Shown: piece by piece, positions 1-5,810 of the stretch
How the letters are laid out: every line of letters begins with the position of its first letter
How positions within the stretch are numbered: the stretch's first letter is position 1
Source of the DNA: a bacterium
GTDB lineage: Bacteria; Caldisericota; Caldisericia; B22-G15
DNA: 5,926 nt
Direction: 5' to 3'
Assembly: GCA_012517755.1 (NCBI GenBank)
Contig: JAAYUH010000199.1
Location: 1 to 5,926, forward strand
The notes under the pieces: model-generated
The model's database searches: none
What the model was told of the DNA's origin: nothing
Seen by the model: only the letters and a program-made list of their open reading frames with translations
Made by a program: the position numbers and the translations under genes

Positions 1-34
1 AGAAACATTTACACAATATTGACAAAATAAAAAT

Positions 35-63
35 ACTGGATTCCCGTTTTCACGGGAATGACA
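35..63 (+). repeat. Palindromic dispersed repeat, copy 1
   Basis: 29 bases: ACTGG, then the 20-base core ATTCCC-N8-GGGAAT (N8 = GTTTTCAC), then GACA. The core is an 8-bp inverted repeat (40-47 with 52-59) around TTTC. It is identical to copies at 89-117 and, inverted, 5782-5810. Similarity extends outward: an ATAAAA stretch before it and GAAT-GGG after it (64-70). The ATTCCC-N8-GGGAAT layout is the same as that of the dRS3 repeats of Neisseria, and similar intergenic repeats occur in many bacteria; common descent is not implied. Confidence 0.9.
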
Positions 64-82
64 GAATGGGGGGATTACAAAT

Positions 83-113
83 AAAAAAACTGGATTCCCG
101 TTTTCACGGGAAT
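83..113 (-). terminator. Probable terminator of the opp operon, made by a repeat copy
   Basis: Read on the minus strand after the oppF stop: stem ATTCCCGT (113-106), loop GAAA (105-102), stem ACGGGAAT (101-94), then CCAG and seven Ts (89-83). The GAAA tetraloop makes the 8-bp stem stable. The four bases between stem and T-tract are more than usual, so termination may be partial. The hairpin begins 30 bases past the oppF TAA. The same structure recurs at 59-40, followed by a shorter T-rich run, giving two hairpins in series. Confidence 0.5.
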
Positions 114-117
114 GACA
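89..117 (+). repeat. Palindromic dispersed repeat, copy 2
   Basis: Identical over 29 bases to copy 1 and in the same direction, offset by 54 bases. With the flanking similarity (ACAAA-TAAAAA before; AAAT-GGG after) the two form a near-tandem duplication of about 50 bases, from around 22 to 126. It lies 26 bases past the oppF stop and supplies the probable terminator hairpin. Confidence 0.9.
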
Positions 118-143
118 AAATTGGGTTTTTTAAGTAATCTCCT

Positions 144-1118
144 TTAATATAAATGACAGGCAACAGAATGATTTTTTGAAACTTCTTTTATTTCAGGTTC
201 AATTTCTTCACATATTTTTTTTGAATATTTGCATCTTGGCCTGAATCTACACCCATTTGGTAAATTTATGTTACTTGAAATATCTCCTTCAAGAATTGTC
301 TTTTCCCTACCTTTTTCCTTTAATGGATCAGGCACTGGTACTGCAGACATAAGTGCTTTTGTATATGGATGAAGAGGGTTTTTATAAATTTCATTACTTT
401 CTGAAATCTCCATTATTCTACCTAAGTACATAACTGCAATATCATTACTTATATGTTTTACCATTGCGAGATCATGAGAAATAAAGATATATGTTAAATT
501 TAATTTTTCCTGTAAATCTTCAAAAGTATTTATTATCTGTGCTTGAATAGAAACATCAAGAGCAGAAACTGGTTCGTCTGCAATAATAAATTCTGGTTCA
601 ACAGCAAGAGCTCTTGCAAGACCAATTCTCTGTCTCTGACCACCACTGAACTCATGAGGAAATCTGTTTAAATGTTCTGGATTTAATCCAACAAGATTCA
701 ATAAATATTTTGCTCTCTCTTTTCTCTCATTATTATTATAAAGATTGTGAATCTCCATAGGTTCTTTTACAATATCTTCAACTGTTAATCTCGAATCAAG
801 AGATGCATATGGATCTTGAAAAATCATCTGTATTCTTCTTCTCATTTTTCTCATTTCATTTTCTTTTAAATTAACCAAATTTATTCCATCATATATCACT
901 TCGCCAGAAGTTGGTTCATAGAGCCTAATAATAGTTCTTCCAACAGTTGTCTTACCGCTTCCTGTCTCTCCAACAAGACCAAGAGTTTCACCTTTTTTTA
1001 CATTAAAACTAATATCATCAATTGCTTTTATATATCCGCTTTCTTTTTCAAGAATTAACCCTTTGGTTAAAGGAAAATATTTTTTTAAATTCTTTACACT
1101 TAAAATTATGTCATTCAT
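144..1118 (-). CDS. oppF: Oligopeptide ABC transporter ATP-binding protein OppF
   Basis: Second ATPase subunit, forming a heterodimer with OppD. 324 residues. The N-terminus (LKKYFPLTKGLI ... GYIKAIDDISF) is the longer, OppF/DppF-specific form. Walker A is GETGSGKT (50-57), Q-loop Gln101 in IFQDPYASLDSR, signature FSGGQRQR (157-164), Walker B FIIADEP (177-183) with catalytic Glu182, D-loop SALD (185-188) and switch His215 in SHDLAMVKHIS. YASLDSR is typical of OppF, whereas OppD has MTSLNP. The C-terminal oligopeptide domain (about 236-324) carries PLHPYTKALMSAVP and four cysteines (C290, C296, C303, C321) in the pattern CRFRPRC...C...C, consistent with the possible iron-sulfur site known in this family. 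The ATG overlaps the oppD TGA by four bases (ATGA, 1115-1118). The nearest Shine-Dalgarno (AAAGGA) is weak and about 11-12 bases away, so translation probably depends on coupling to oppD. This is the last gene of the operon; a hairpin starts about 30 bases after its TAA. Confidence 0.95.
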   Translation of the reverse strand: MNDIILSVKNLKKYFPLTKGLILEKESGYIKAIDDISFNVKKGETLGLVGETGSGKTTVGRTIIRLYEPTSGEVIYDGINLVNLKENEMRKMRRRIQMIFQDPYASLDSRLTVEDIVKEPMEIHNLYNNNERKERAKYLLNLVGLNPEHLNRFPHEFSGGQRQRIGLARALAVEPEFIIADEPVSALDVSIQAQIINTFEDLQEKLNLTYIFISHDLAMVKHISNDIAVMYLGRIMEISESNEIYKNPLHPYTKALMSAVPVPDPLKEKGREKTILEGDISSNINLPNGCRFRPRCKYSKKICEEIEPEIKEVSKNHSVACHLY

Positions 1119-2119
1119 TTAGAAATTTTCCTTTCAATTTTTGGTGCTCTTTTATCAAATAGCCAACAACTAACTTTATGATTATCCTCCATATCAAAAA
1201 AAGGTGATTTTTCTTTAAAACATATTCTCATAGAATAATCACATCTAAAACAAAAAGGACATCCTTCTGGTGGAGATAATAAATCAGGTGGTAAACCTGG
1301 AATTGTAGCTAATCTTTCTTTTTCTTCCTCATCAATTCTTGGTACAGATCTTAATAAACCAAATGTATATGGATGGCCTGGATTGTAATAAATTTGTTGG
1401 TCACTGCCAACTTCAACAATTATACCTGCATACATCACAATAACTTTAGTGCATAAACCTGCAACAACAGCAAGGTTATGTGTTATCAGTAAAATAGAGG
1501 TATTTATTCTTGATTTTAAATCTTTTAAAAGGTTTAATATTTGAGCTTGAATAGTCACATCAAGTGATGTTGTTGGTTCATCTGCAATAATCAATTTTGG
1601 TTCACATGCTAAAGCTATTGCTATCATCACTCTCTGTCTCATTCCACCACTTAATTGATGTGGATATTGTGATATAACTTCCTCTGGAGATTTTATCTGT
1701 ACAAGATTCAATAAATCTATTGCCTTGTTTTTTGCATCTTCTCTTGATATGTTTTTATGGAGAGTTAAAACTTCGATTATCTGCTCGCCTATTGTTAAAA
1801 CAGGATTAAGAGAAGTCATTGGATCCTGAAATATCATTGATATTTCTCCACCTCTTATCTCTCTCATCTCTTTTTCAGAAAGAGATAATAGATCCTTACC
1901 ATCAAAGATAATTGAACCAGATACTATTTTTCCAGGAGGATAACTAATCAATCTCATAATTGATAAACCTGTAACTGTTTTGCCACAGCCAGATTCTCCA
2001 ACTAAACCAACTGCTTCACCCTTCATAATATCAAAAGAGATACCATTCACTGCTTTAACAACTCCAGCATAAGTGAAAAATTGTGTTTTGAGGTCTTTAA
2101 CTTCAAGTAATTTTTCCAC
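1115..2119 (-). CDS. oppD: Oligopeptide ABC transporter ATP-binding protein OppD (GTG start)
   Basis: ATPase subunit that pairs with OppF under the OppBC channel and drives import. 334 residues. Walker A is GESGCGKT (41-48), Q-loop Gln98, signature LSGGMRQR (156-163), Walker B LIIADEP (176-182) with catalytic Glu181, D-loop SLD (185-187) and switch His214, so the ATP site looks active. His214 is followed by Asn (THNLAVVA) where E. coli OppD has Asp. The C-terminal oligopeptide domain (about 232-325) includes GHPYTFGLLRSVPR and a cysteine cluster, C287, C290, C293, C300 and C317. This cluster is one cysteine richer than the usual CPF-x-x-RC pattern; homologous clusters can bind [4Fe-4S]. The start is GTG at 2117-2119. 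No other start codon occurs nearby in frame, and MEKLLEVKDLKT is a normal OppD N-terminus. The start lies 8 bases after the oppC TAG with AGGAGG close by. The TGA overlaps the oppF ATG. Confidence 0.95.
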   Translation of the reverse strand: MEKLLEVKDLKTQFFTYAGVVKAVNGISFDIMKGEAVGLVGESGCGKTVTGLSIMRLISYPPGKIVSGSIIFDGKDLLSLSEKEMREIRGGEISMIFQDPMTSLNPVLTIGEQIIEVLTLHKNISREDAKNKAIDLLNLVQIKSPEEVISQYPHQLSGGMRQRVMIAIALACEPKLIIADEPTTSLDVTIQAQILNLLKDLKSRINTSILLITHNLAVVAGLCTKVIVMYAGIIVEVGSDQQIYYNPGHPYTFGLLRSVPRIDEEEKERLATIPGLPPDLLSPPEGCPFCFRCDYSMRICFKEKSPFFDMEDNHKVSCWLFDKRAPKIERKISK

Positions 2120-2130
2120 AACTCCTCCTA
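2120..2130 (-). promoter_or_regulatory. Ribosome binding site of oppD, overlapping the oppC stop
   Basis: On the minus strand the oppC TAG (2130-2128) is part of TAGGAGGAG, whose AGGAGG core (2129-2124) lies only 4 bases before the GTG start of oppD. The strong core compensates for the GTG codon and the short gap. Ribosomes ending oppC would stop on top of this site, so coupled translation is likely. Confidence 0.7.
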
Positions 2131-3039
2131 CTTTCTCAATCTTGGATCTAATGAATCTCTCAAACCATCTCCAAGAAAATTAAAAGATAACATAGTAATG
2201 CAGATAAAAAGCGAAGGAACAAGAAAAAGATTTGGATGAGACATAAAAGCTCTTGCACCATCAGATGCAAGAACTCCCCAACTTGCCATTGGTGCAGAAA
2301 CTCCTAAACCAATAAATGAAAGAAATGATTCAAAAAAAATAGCATCAGGTATTAAAAGAGTAGCAGTTATTATTATTGGACCTATTGTATTTGGTATCAA
2401 ATGTTTTAATAAAATTCTTTTTTTATCAGCACCAAGAGCTTTTGCAGCGAGAGTAAATTCTTGTTCCTTCAATGAAAGAACCTGACCTCTAACTATTCTT
2501 GCCATTCCAACCCAGTACGCTATACCTAATGCTATAAAAACATTTGTAAGACCTGGTTTTAAAACAACCATAAGCAAAATTACAATTAAAAGGATAGGAA
2601 CGCTATATAATATATCCACAATCCTCATCATAATATTATCAACTCTTCCACCTAAATATCCAGATATACCTCCATAGATAACTCCAATAATTAAATTTAA
2701 AAAACTCGCAACAAAACCAACAGCAAGTGAAATTCTTGCTCCATATAATACTCTTGTAAGTACATCTCTACCCAATTCATCTGTTCCAAAAATATGTTTC
2801 CAACTCATTGGGGCATAAACATTATTTAAATCTGTTTGATCATATTCATAAGGTGAAATAATTGGCCCTATTATCGCAAAAACAATTAATATTATTATCA
2901 AAACTAAGCCTATCATTGCAAATCTATTCTTTTTAAGTCTTCTCCATGCATCACTCCAGTAACTTACACTTGGTCTTACAAATTCTTTTATTTGTAACTC
3001 TTCTTTTCCAACAAATTCAAAAAGTTCTTTATCATCCAT
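2128..3039 (-). CDS. oppC: Oligopeptide ABC transporter permease OppC
   Basis: Second membrane subunit of the peptide channel; 303 residues, against 302 in E. coli OppC. A cytoplasmic N-terminal tail of about 38 residues contains SYWSDAWRRLKKNRFA (26-41), typical of OppC. Membrane segment 1 spans about 41-61, followed by HIFGTDELGRDVLTR (82-96), the hallmark of this permease family. The BPD_transp_1 core spans about 99-295, with further membrane segments near 104-126, 148-160, 166-182, 219-236 and 271-290. GYLGGRVDNIMMR (127-139), RIVRGQVLSLK (181-191) and the EAA loop FTLAAKALGADKKRILLKHL (195-214) are clear. It ends GDGLRDSLDPRLRK, the usual OppC/DppC tail. The ATG is 3 bases after the oppB TGA and its Shine-Dalgarno (GAGGTGA) includes that stop codon, so the two are probably translationally coupled. 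Confidence 0.95.
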   Translation of the reverse strand: MDDKELFEFVGKEELQIKEFVRPSVSYWSDAWRRLKKNRFAMIGLVLIIILIVFAIIGPIISPYEYDQTDLNNVYAPMSWKHIFGTDELGRDVLTRVLYGARISLAVGFVASFLNLIIGVIYGGISGYLGGRVDNIMMRIVDILYSVPILLIVILLMVVLKPGLTNVFIALGIAYWVGMARIVRGQVLSLKEQEFTLAAKALGADKKRILLKHLIPNTIGPIIITATLLIPDAIFFESFLSFIGLGVSAPMASWGVLASDGARAFMSHPNLFLVPSLFICITMLSFNFLGDGLRDSLDPRLRK

Positions 3040-3042
3040 AAA

Positions 3043-3969
3043 TCACCTCTTACTCGTATAAGTAATTCTTGGATCAAGAAAAGCATAAACAATATCAACT
3101 AAAAAATTAGCAAAAACAAGAAAGGCTGCATAAAAAATTGTTGTCCCAAGTATAACAGTGTAATCTCTGTCATAAATACTTGTAACATAATATCTACCAA
3201 GTCCTGGAACAAAAAACAGTCTCTCAACAACAAAACTTCCTGTAAAAACTGCTGCAATTAAAGGACCTAAATATGTCACAACAGGAAGAATGGCATTTTT
3301 TAATCCATGTTTAAAAATTACAACATATTCTGATAAACCCTTTGATCTCGCAGTTTTAATATAATCTTGACTTAGAACTTCAAGCATACTTGATCTTGTC
3401 ATTCTTGCTATAAAAGCAGTAGGATAGGCAGCAAGAGTTATTGAAGGTAAGATTAGATTTGAAAATTTACCCCATCCAGCAATTGGTAAGATTCCTAATT
3501 TTAAACCAAATATATACATAAGAAGTGTTGCGAGTATAAAATTTGGAATTGATAATCCAAGTATAGAAAAAAACATAACTATATTGTCTCTCCAGGAATT
3601 TTGTTTTAAACTCGAAAATATACCAGCAGGAATTCCGATGAGAATTGCTAAAAGAATTGAAATAAACCCGAGTAATGCCGAAACAGGAAATCCTTTTTTA
3701 ATTATATCATTGACAGTGAGAGCATCATACCTAAAAGAGGGCCCAAGATCTCCTTTTAATAGATCAAGCATATAATCTGTATATTGTTTCCATAATGGAG
3801 CATCAAGATTATATTTTTTTTCAAGATTCTTTAGTACAGCATCTGGTACTTTTTTCTCTTTTGTAAATGGACCACCTGGAATAGCTTTTGCTAAAAAGAA
3901 AGTTAGGGTGGCAACAATAAATAAAACTATTATCATAGAAATCAATCTATTTAGAATGTATTTTTTCAT
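3043..3969 (-). CDS. oppB: Oligopeptide ABC transporter permease OppB
   Basis: One of the two transmembrane subunits that form the peptide channel with OppC. It has 308 residues, close to the 306 of E. coli OppB. About six membrane segments are visible (roughly 8-30, 98-120, 130-157, 171-190, 228-250, 273-298), with a large external loop between the first and second. That loop carries OppB-type blocks: PGGPFTKEKKVP (31-42), KYNLDAP (52-58), GDLGPSF (73-79) and FPVSALLG (94-101), which match E. coli OppB closely. The cytoplasmic EAA loop that docks on an ATPase subunit is at about 205-229 (KTARSKGL ... KNAILP). The ATG has GGAG 7 bases upstream. It follows oppA by 55 bases that hold a strong stem-loop, and its TGA lies 3 bases before oppC. 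DppB is the main alternative, but the PGGPFT and GPSF blocks favour OppB. Confidence 0.95.
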   Translation of the reverse strand: MKKYILNRLISMIIVLFIVATLTFFLAKAIPGGPFTKEKKVPDAVLKNLEKKYNLDAPLWKQYTDYMLDLLKGDLGPSFRYDALTVNDIIKKGFPVSALLGFISILLAILIGIPAGIFSSLKQNSWRDNIVMFFSILGLSIPNFILATLLMYIFGLKLGILPIAGWGKFSNLILPSITLAAYPTAFIARMTRSSMLEVLSQDYIKTARSKGLSEYVVIFKHGLKNAILPVVTYLGPLIAAVFTGSFVVERLFFVPGLGRYYVTSIYDRDYTVILGTTIFYAAFLVFANFLVDIVYAFLDPRITYTSKR

Positions 3970-3993
3970 AATTTAGCTCCATGATATGAACTA

Positions 3994-4019
3994 TAGCCCC
4001 CTCGAAAATGAGGGGGCTA
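3994..4019 (-). other. Intercistronic stem-loop between oppA and oppB
   Basis: A perfect 10-bp stem, TAGCCCCCTC pairing with GAGGGGGCTA, with a 6-base loop (ATTTTC in the operon mRNA), starts 5 bases after the oppA stop. It is by far the most GC-rich stretch in the window. On the operon strand the stem is followed by TATAGTTCATA, with no T-tract, so it is not a full terminator. Similar structures after binding-protein genes (for example malE-malF) block 3' exonucleases or cause partial termination, so the receptor outnumbers the permease; that role here is inference. On the opposite strand the stem is followed closely by a T-run (4021-4026), so it could stop antisense transcription entering oppA. 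Confidence 0.75.
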
Positions 4020-4024
4020 ATTTT

Positions 4025-5635
4025 TTAATGCTTTTCAATATATGCTTCTTTAAAGTCAGTATAACCTATCGCTGATGTATAAGCATTCTTCACATAAGGT
4101 TTAATCATTTCAGGTCTTGTATAAAAATAGATTGGGCATATAGGCATTTCATCCATTAAAATTTTTTCTGCATCATGCATTGCTTTCATTCTTACTTTTT
4201 GATCACCTGTGCTTTTTGCTGTCCTTACTAATTCATCATATTGTGGATTACCCCATCCTGTATCATTGTTTCCTCCACCAGTTACAAACATATCAATAAA
4301 GGTCATTGGGTCAGTATAGTCACCAATCCATCCTGCTCTTGCAACATCATAGTTTAAAGTTTGTCTATTATCAAGATAAACCTTCCATTCTTGATTAGTT
4401 AATGTGCAAGATATTCCAAGGGTTTCTTTCCACATCCTTTGAATTGCCTCAGCTATTGTTTTATGTCTTTCATTTGTGTTATAAAGAATTACAAATTCTG
4501 GAAATCCCTCTCCATTAGGGTATCCTGCTTCAGCAAGAAGTTGTTTTGCAGTTTCTGGATCATACGCTTTAAAGAGTTCGCCACCTACTTCTCTGAAATC
4601 ACTGTTTGGTTCAGCATCAGGAACACCAGGCGGAACATAAGCAGTTGCAGGAAGCTCTCCTGCCATTGTTATATTCTTTACAATTGCTTCTCTATCAATT
4701 GCAAGTGTTAAAGCTTTCCTAACTCTCACATCATTAAATGGTGGTTTTGTTACATTAAATGTAAAATAATAAGTACCAAGATATGGATTTATAACAACTT
4801 TACCCTCTTTTTGAAGTCTTTCTAACTCTTGTGGTGGAGGGTTTGGACCCCAATCTATCTCACCGTTTTCAAACATTAACATTTCTGTTGTATTTTCTTC
4901 AACCATTGTAAATATTATCTTTGATAGTTTAACTTTATCTTTATCCCAATAATAAGGATTTTTTTCCATTTCTATTACATGGTTATGTTCCCATTTTGTT
5001 AATCTGAATGGACCATTGCTTATATAATTATCTGCAGATTTAGCCCAATCAGGATTTGACTCATCAAGTTTTTTATTAACAGGTAGGTATGTTGTAAATG
5101 TAAGTAAAGCAAGAAAATATGGCGTAGGTGCTTCGAGAGTTACTTCAAGAGTTTTCTCATCTGTTGCCTTTACACCAACTTCATCTGGATTAGTAATTTC
5201 TCCAGAATTATACTTCTCTCCATTTTTAATATAGTATAATTGATATGCATATTCAGATGCAATTTCTGGACTCAAAGCCGTTTTCCACGAATATTCAAAA
5301 TCATAAGCAGTTAGAGTTTCACCATTTGACCATTTTGCATCTCTTAACTTAAATGTCCATTTTAATCCATCATCAGAAACAGTATAACTCTCAGCAATTG
5401 ATGGCACTAATTGTCCCTCTGTGTTGTATCTCACAAGTCCATCAAATAAATTTAGTAGCATTGTAAATTCAGGTATACCTGTAGCTTTTCTTGGATCAAA
5501 AAATTGAGGTTCAGCTCCAACATTATATCTTAGTACCTGTTCTTGAGCAAGTTCTGGCCCTTTTGGTCCACAACCCAAAATTAAAGAGAAGCCAATTAAC
5601 ACAACTAACAAAATTAACAAACTTTTTTTAAACAT
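4025..5635 (-). CDS. oppA: Oligopeptide-binding lipoprotein OppA (SBP family 5)
   Basis: Extracytoplasmic receptor that captures oligopeptides and delivers them to OppBC. The 536-residue protein begins with a lipoprotein signal: K3-K4, a hydrophobic stretch from about 5 to 20, and lipobox I19-L20-G21-C22, so the mature protein would be lipidated on Cys22. The family 5 solute-binding signature lies at about 81-99 (AESYTVSDDGLKWTFKLRD), followed by SNGETLTAYDF. NGPFRLTKW (207-215), NPYYW (226-230), VRKALTLAIDRE (305-316) and GWIGDYTDP (435-443) are typical family blocks. Asp439 in the GDY motif aligns by eye with the Asp of the ADY motif in E. coli OppA that holds the peptide amino terminus, which favours peptides over nickel or sugars (inference). 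The C-terminus, AYIEKH, resembles that of E. coli OppA (YIVKH). The ATG is chosen because AGGAGGT sits 4 bases upstream and the signal peptide follows directly. It is the first gene of the operon, behind the only clear promoter. The exact ligand range cannot be read from sequence. Confidence 0.96.
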   Translation of the reverse strand: MFKKSLLILLVVLIGFSLILGCGPKGPELAQEQVLRYNVGAEPQFFDPRKATGIPEFTMLLNLFDGLVRYNTEGQLVPSIAESYTVSDDGLKWTFKLRDAKWSNGETLTAYDFEYSWKTALSPEIASEYAYQLYYIKNGEKYNSGEITNPDEVGVKATDEKTLEVTLEAPTPYFLALLTFTTYLPVNKKLDESNPDWAKSADNYISNGPFRLTKWEHNHVIEMEKNPYYWDKDKVKLSKIIFTMVEENTTEMLMFENGEIDWGPNPPPQELERLQKEGKVVINPYLGTYYFTFNVTKPPFNDVRVRKALTLAIDREAIVKNITMAGELPATAYVPPGVPDAEPNSDFREVGGELFKAYDPETAKQLLAEAGYPNGEGFPEFVILYNTNERHKTIAEAIQRMWKETLGISCTLTNQEWKVYLDNRQTLNYDVARAGWIGDYTDPMTFIDMFVTGGGNNDTGWGNPQYDELVRTAKSTGDQKVRMKAMHDAEKILMDEMPICPIYFYTRPEMIKPYVKNAYTSAIGYTDFKEAYIEKH

Positions 5636-5639
5636 TCTT

Positions 5640-5646
5640 ACCTCCT
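5640..5646 (-). promoter_or_regulatory. Ribosome binding site of oppA (AGGAGGT)
   Basis: AGGAGGT on the minus strand, 4 bases before the ATG at 5635, complementary to the 3' end of 16S rRNA over seven bases. It fixes the oppA start. It is preceded by an A-rich tract, which often aids initiation. An identical AGGAGGT lies further upstream at 5689-5683 in the same leader, with no usable start codon after it. Confidence 0.85.
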
Positions 5647-5716
5647 TTTGTTTTTTTTAAAAAAGTTTTTTAATTTCTGCCCACCTCCTATTCTCTTTGA
5701 AATAGTTACTTGAATA

Positions 5717-5745
5717 ATTTTACTAATATCATATAAATTAGTCAA
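5717..5745 (-). promoter_or_regulatory. Sigma-70/sigma-A type promoter of the opp operon
   Basis: Read on the minus strand: -35 box TTGACT (5745-5740), a spacer of exactly 17 bases, and -10 box TAAAAT (5722-5717). Each box differs from consensus at one position. Transcription would start near 5710, giving a leader of about 75 bases before the oppA ATG. It is the only good promoter seen upstream of the operon. The surrounding 5699-5760 is very AT-rich, which also favours promoter activity. Transcription has not been shown; this is pattern evidence. Confidence 0.7.
5722..5742. promoter_or_regulatory. Candidate operator: ACTAAT-N9-ATTAGT inverted repeat in the promoter spacer
   Basis: Perfect 6-bp arms, ACTAAT and ATTAGT, are separated by 9 bases. 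The right arm (5737-5742) overlaps the inner half of the -35 box and the left arm (5722-5727) begins on the first base of the -10 box, so the element fills the promoter spacer. A dimeric repressor bound here would block RNA polymerase. I cannot match it to a named regulator; it does not fit the CodY motif. In such AT-rich DNA a chance palindrome is possible. Confidence 0.35.
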
Positions 5746-5781
5746 GTATTTTATTTTGAAATTGCTGAAGAACCCCTATTC

Positions 5782-5810
5782 TGTCATTCCCGTGAAAACG
5801 GGAATCCAGT
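5782..5810 (-). repeat. Palindromic dispersed repeat, copy 3 (inverted)
   Basis: Exact reverse complement of copies 1 and 2 over 29 bases; the stem is 5786-5793 with 5798-5805 around GAAA. Reading outward on the minus strand it is preceded by GATAAAAGG and followed by GAATAGGGG, matching the extended edges of copy 1. It lies about 37 bases upstream of the -35 box. The repeats are thus inverted with respect to each other across the operon. Confidence 0.9.

Noticed and set aside
35..117. Possible two-repeat CRISPR array (29-base repeats, 25-base spacer)
   Set aside because: Only two units, the spacer is low-complexity and partly similar to the unit flanks, a third inverted copy lies 5.7 kb away, and no cas gene is present. 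A dispersed palindromic repeat explains it better.
3584..3775. 63-codon plus-strand reading frame
   Set aside because: Lies fully antisense inside oppB, has no family resemblance, and has no promoter or clear ribosome binding site; it is a shadow of oppB.
3994..4026. Plus-strand intrinsic terminator for a plus-strand gene
   Set aside because: The hairpin followed by a T-run fits a terminator on the plus strand, but no plus-strand gene lies to its left, so a gene terminator call is not supported.
4439..4711. 90-codon plus-strand reading frame
   Set aside because: Lies fully antisense inside oppA, with a cysteine-, serine- and phenylalanine-rich composition typical of a shadow frame in AT-rich DNA.
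5636..5710. Riboswitch or T-box in the oppA leader
   Set aside because: The leader is only about 75 bases and nearly all A/T, without the helices or conserved motifs of known riboswitches or T-boxes.
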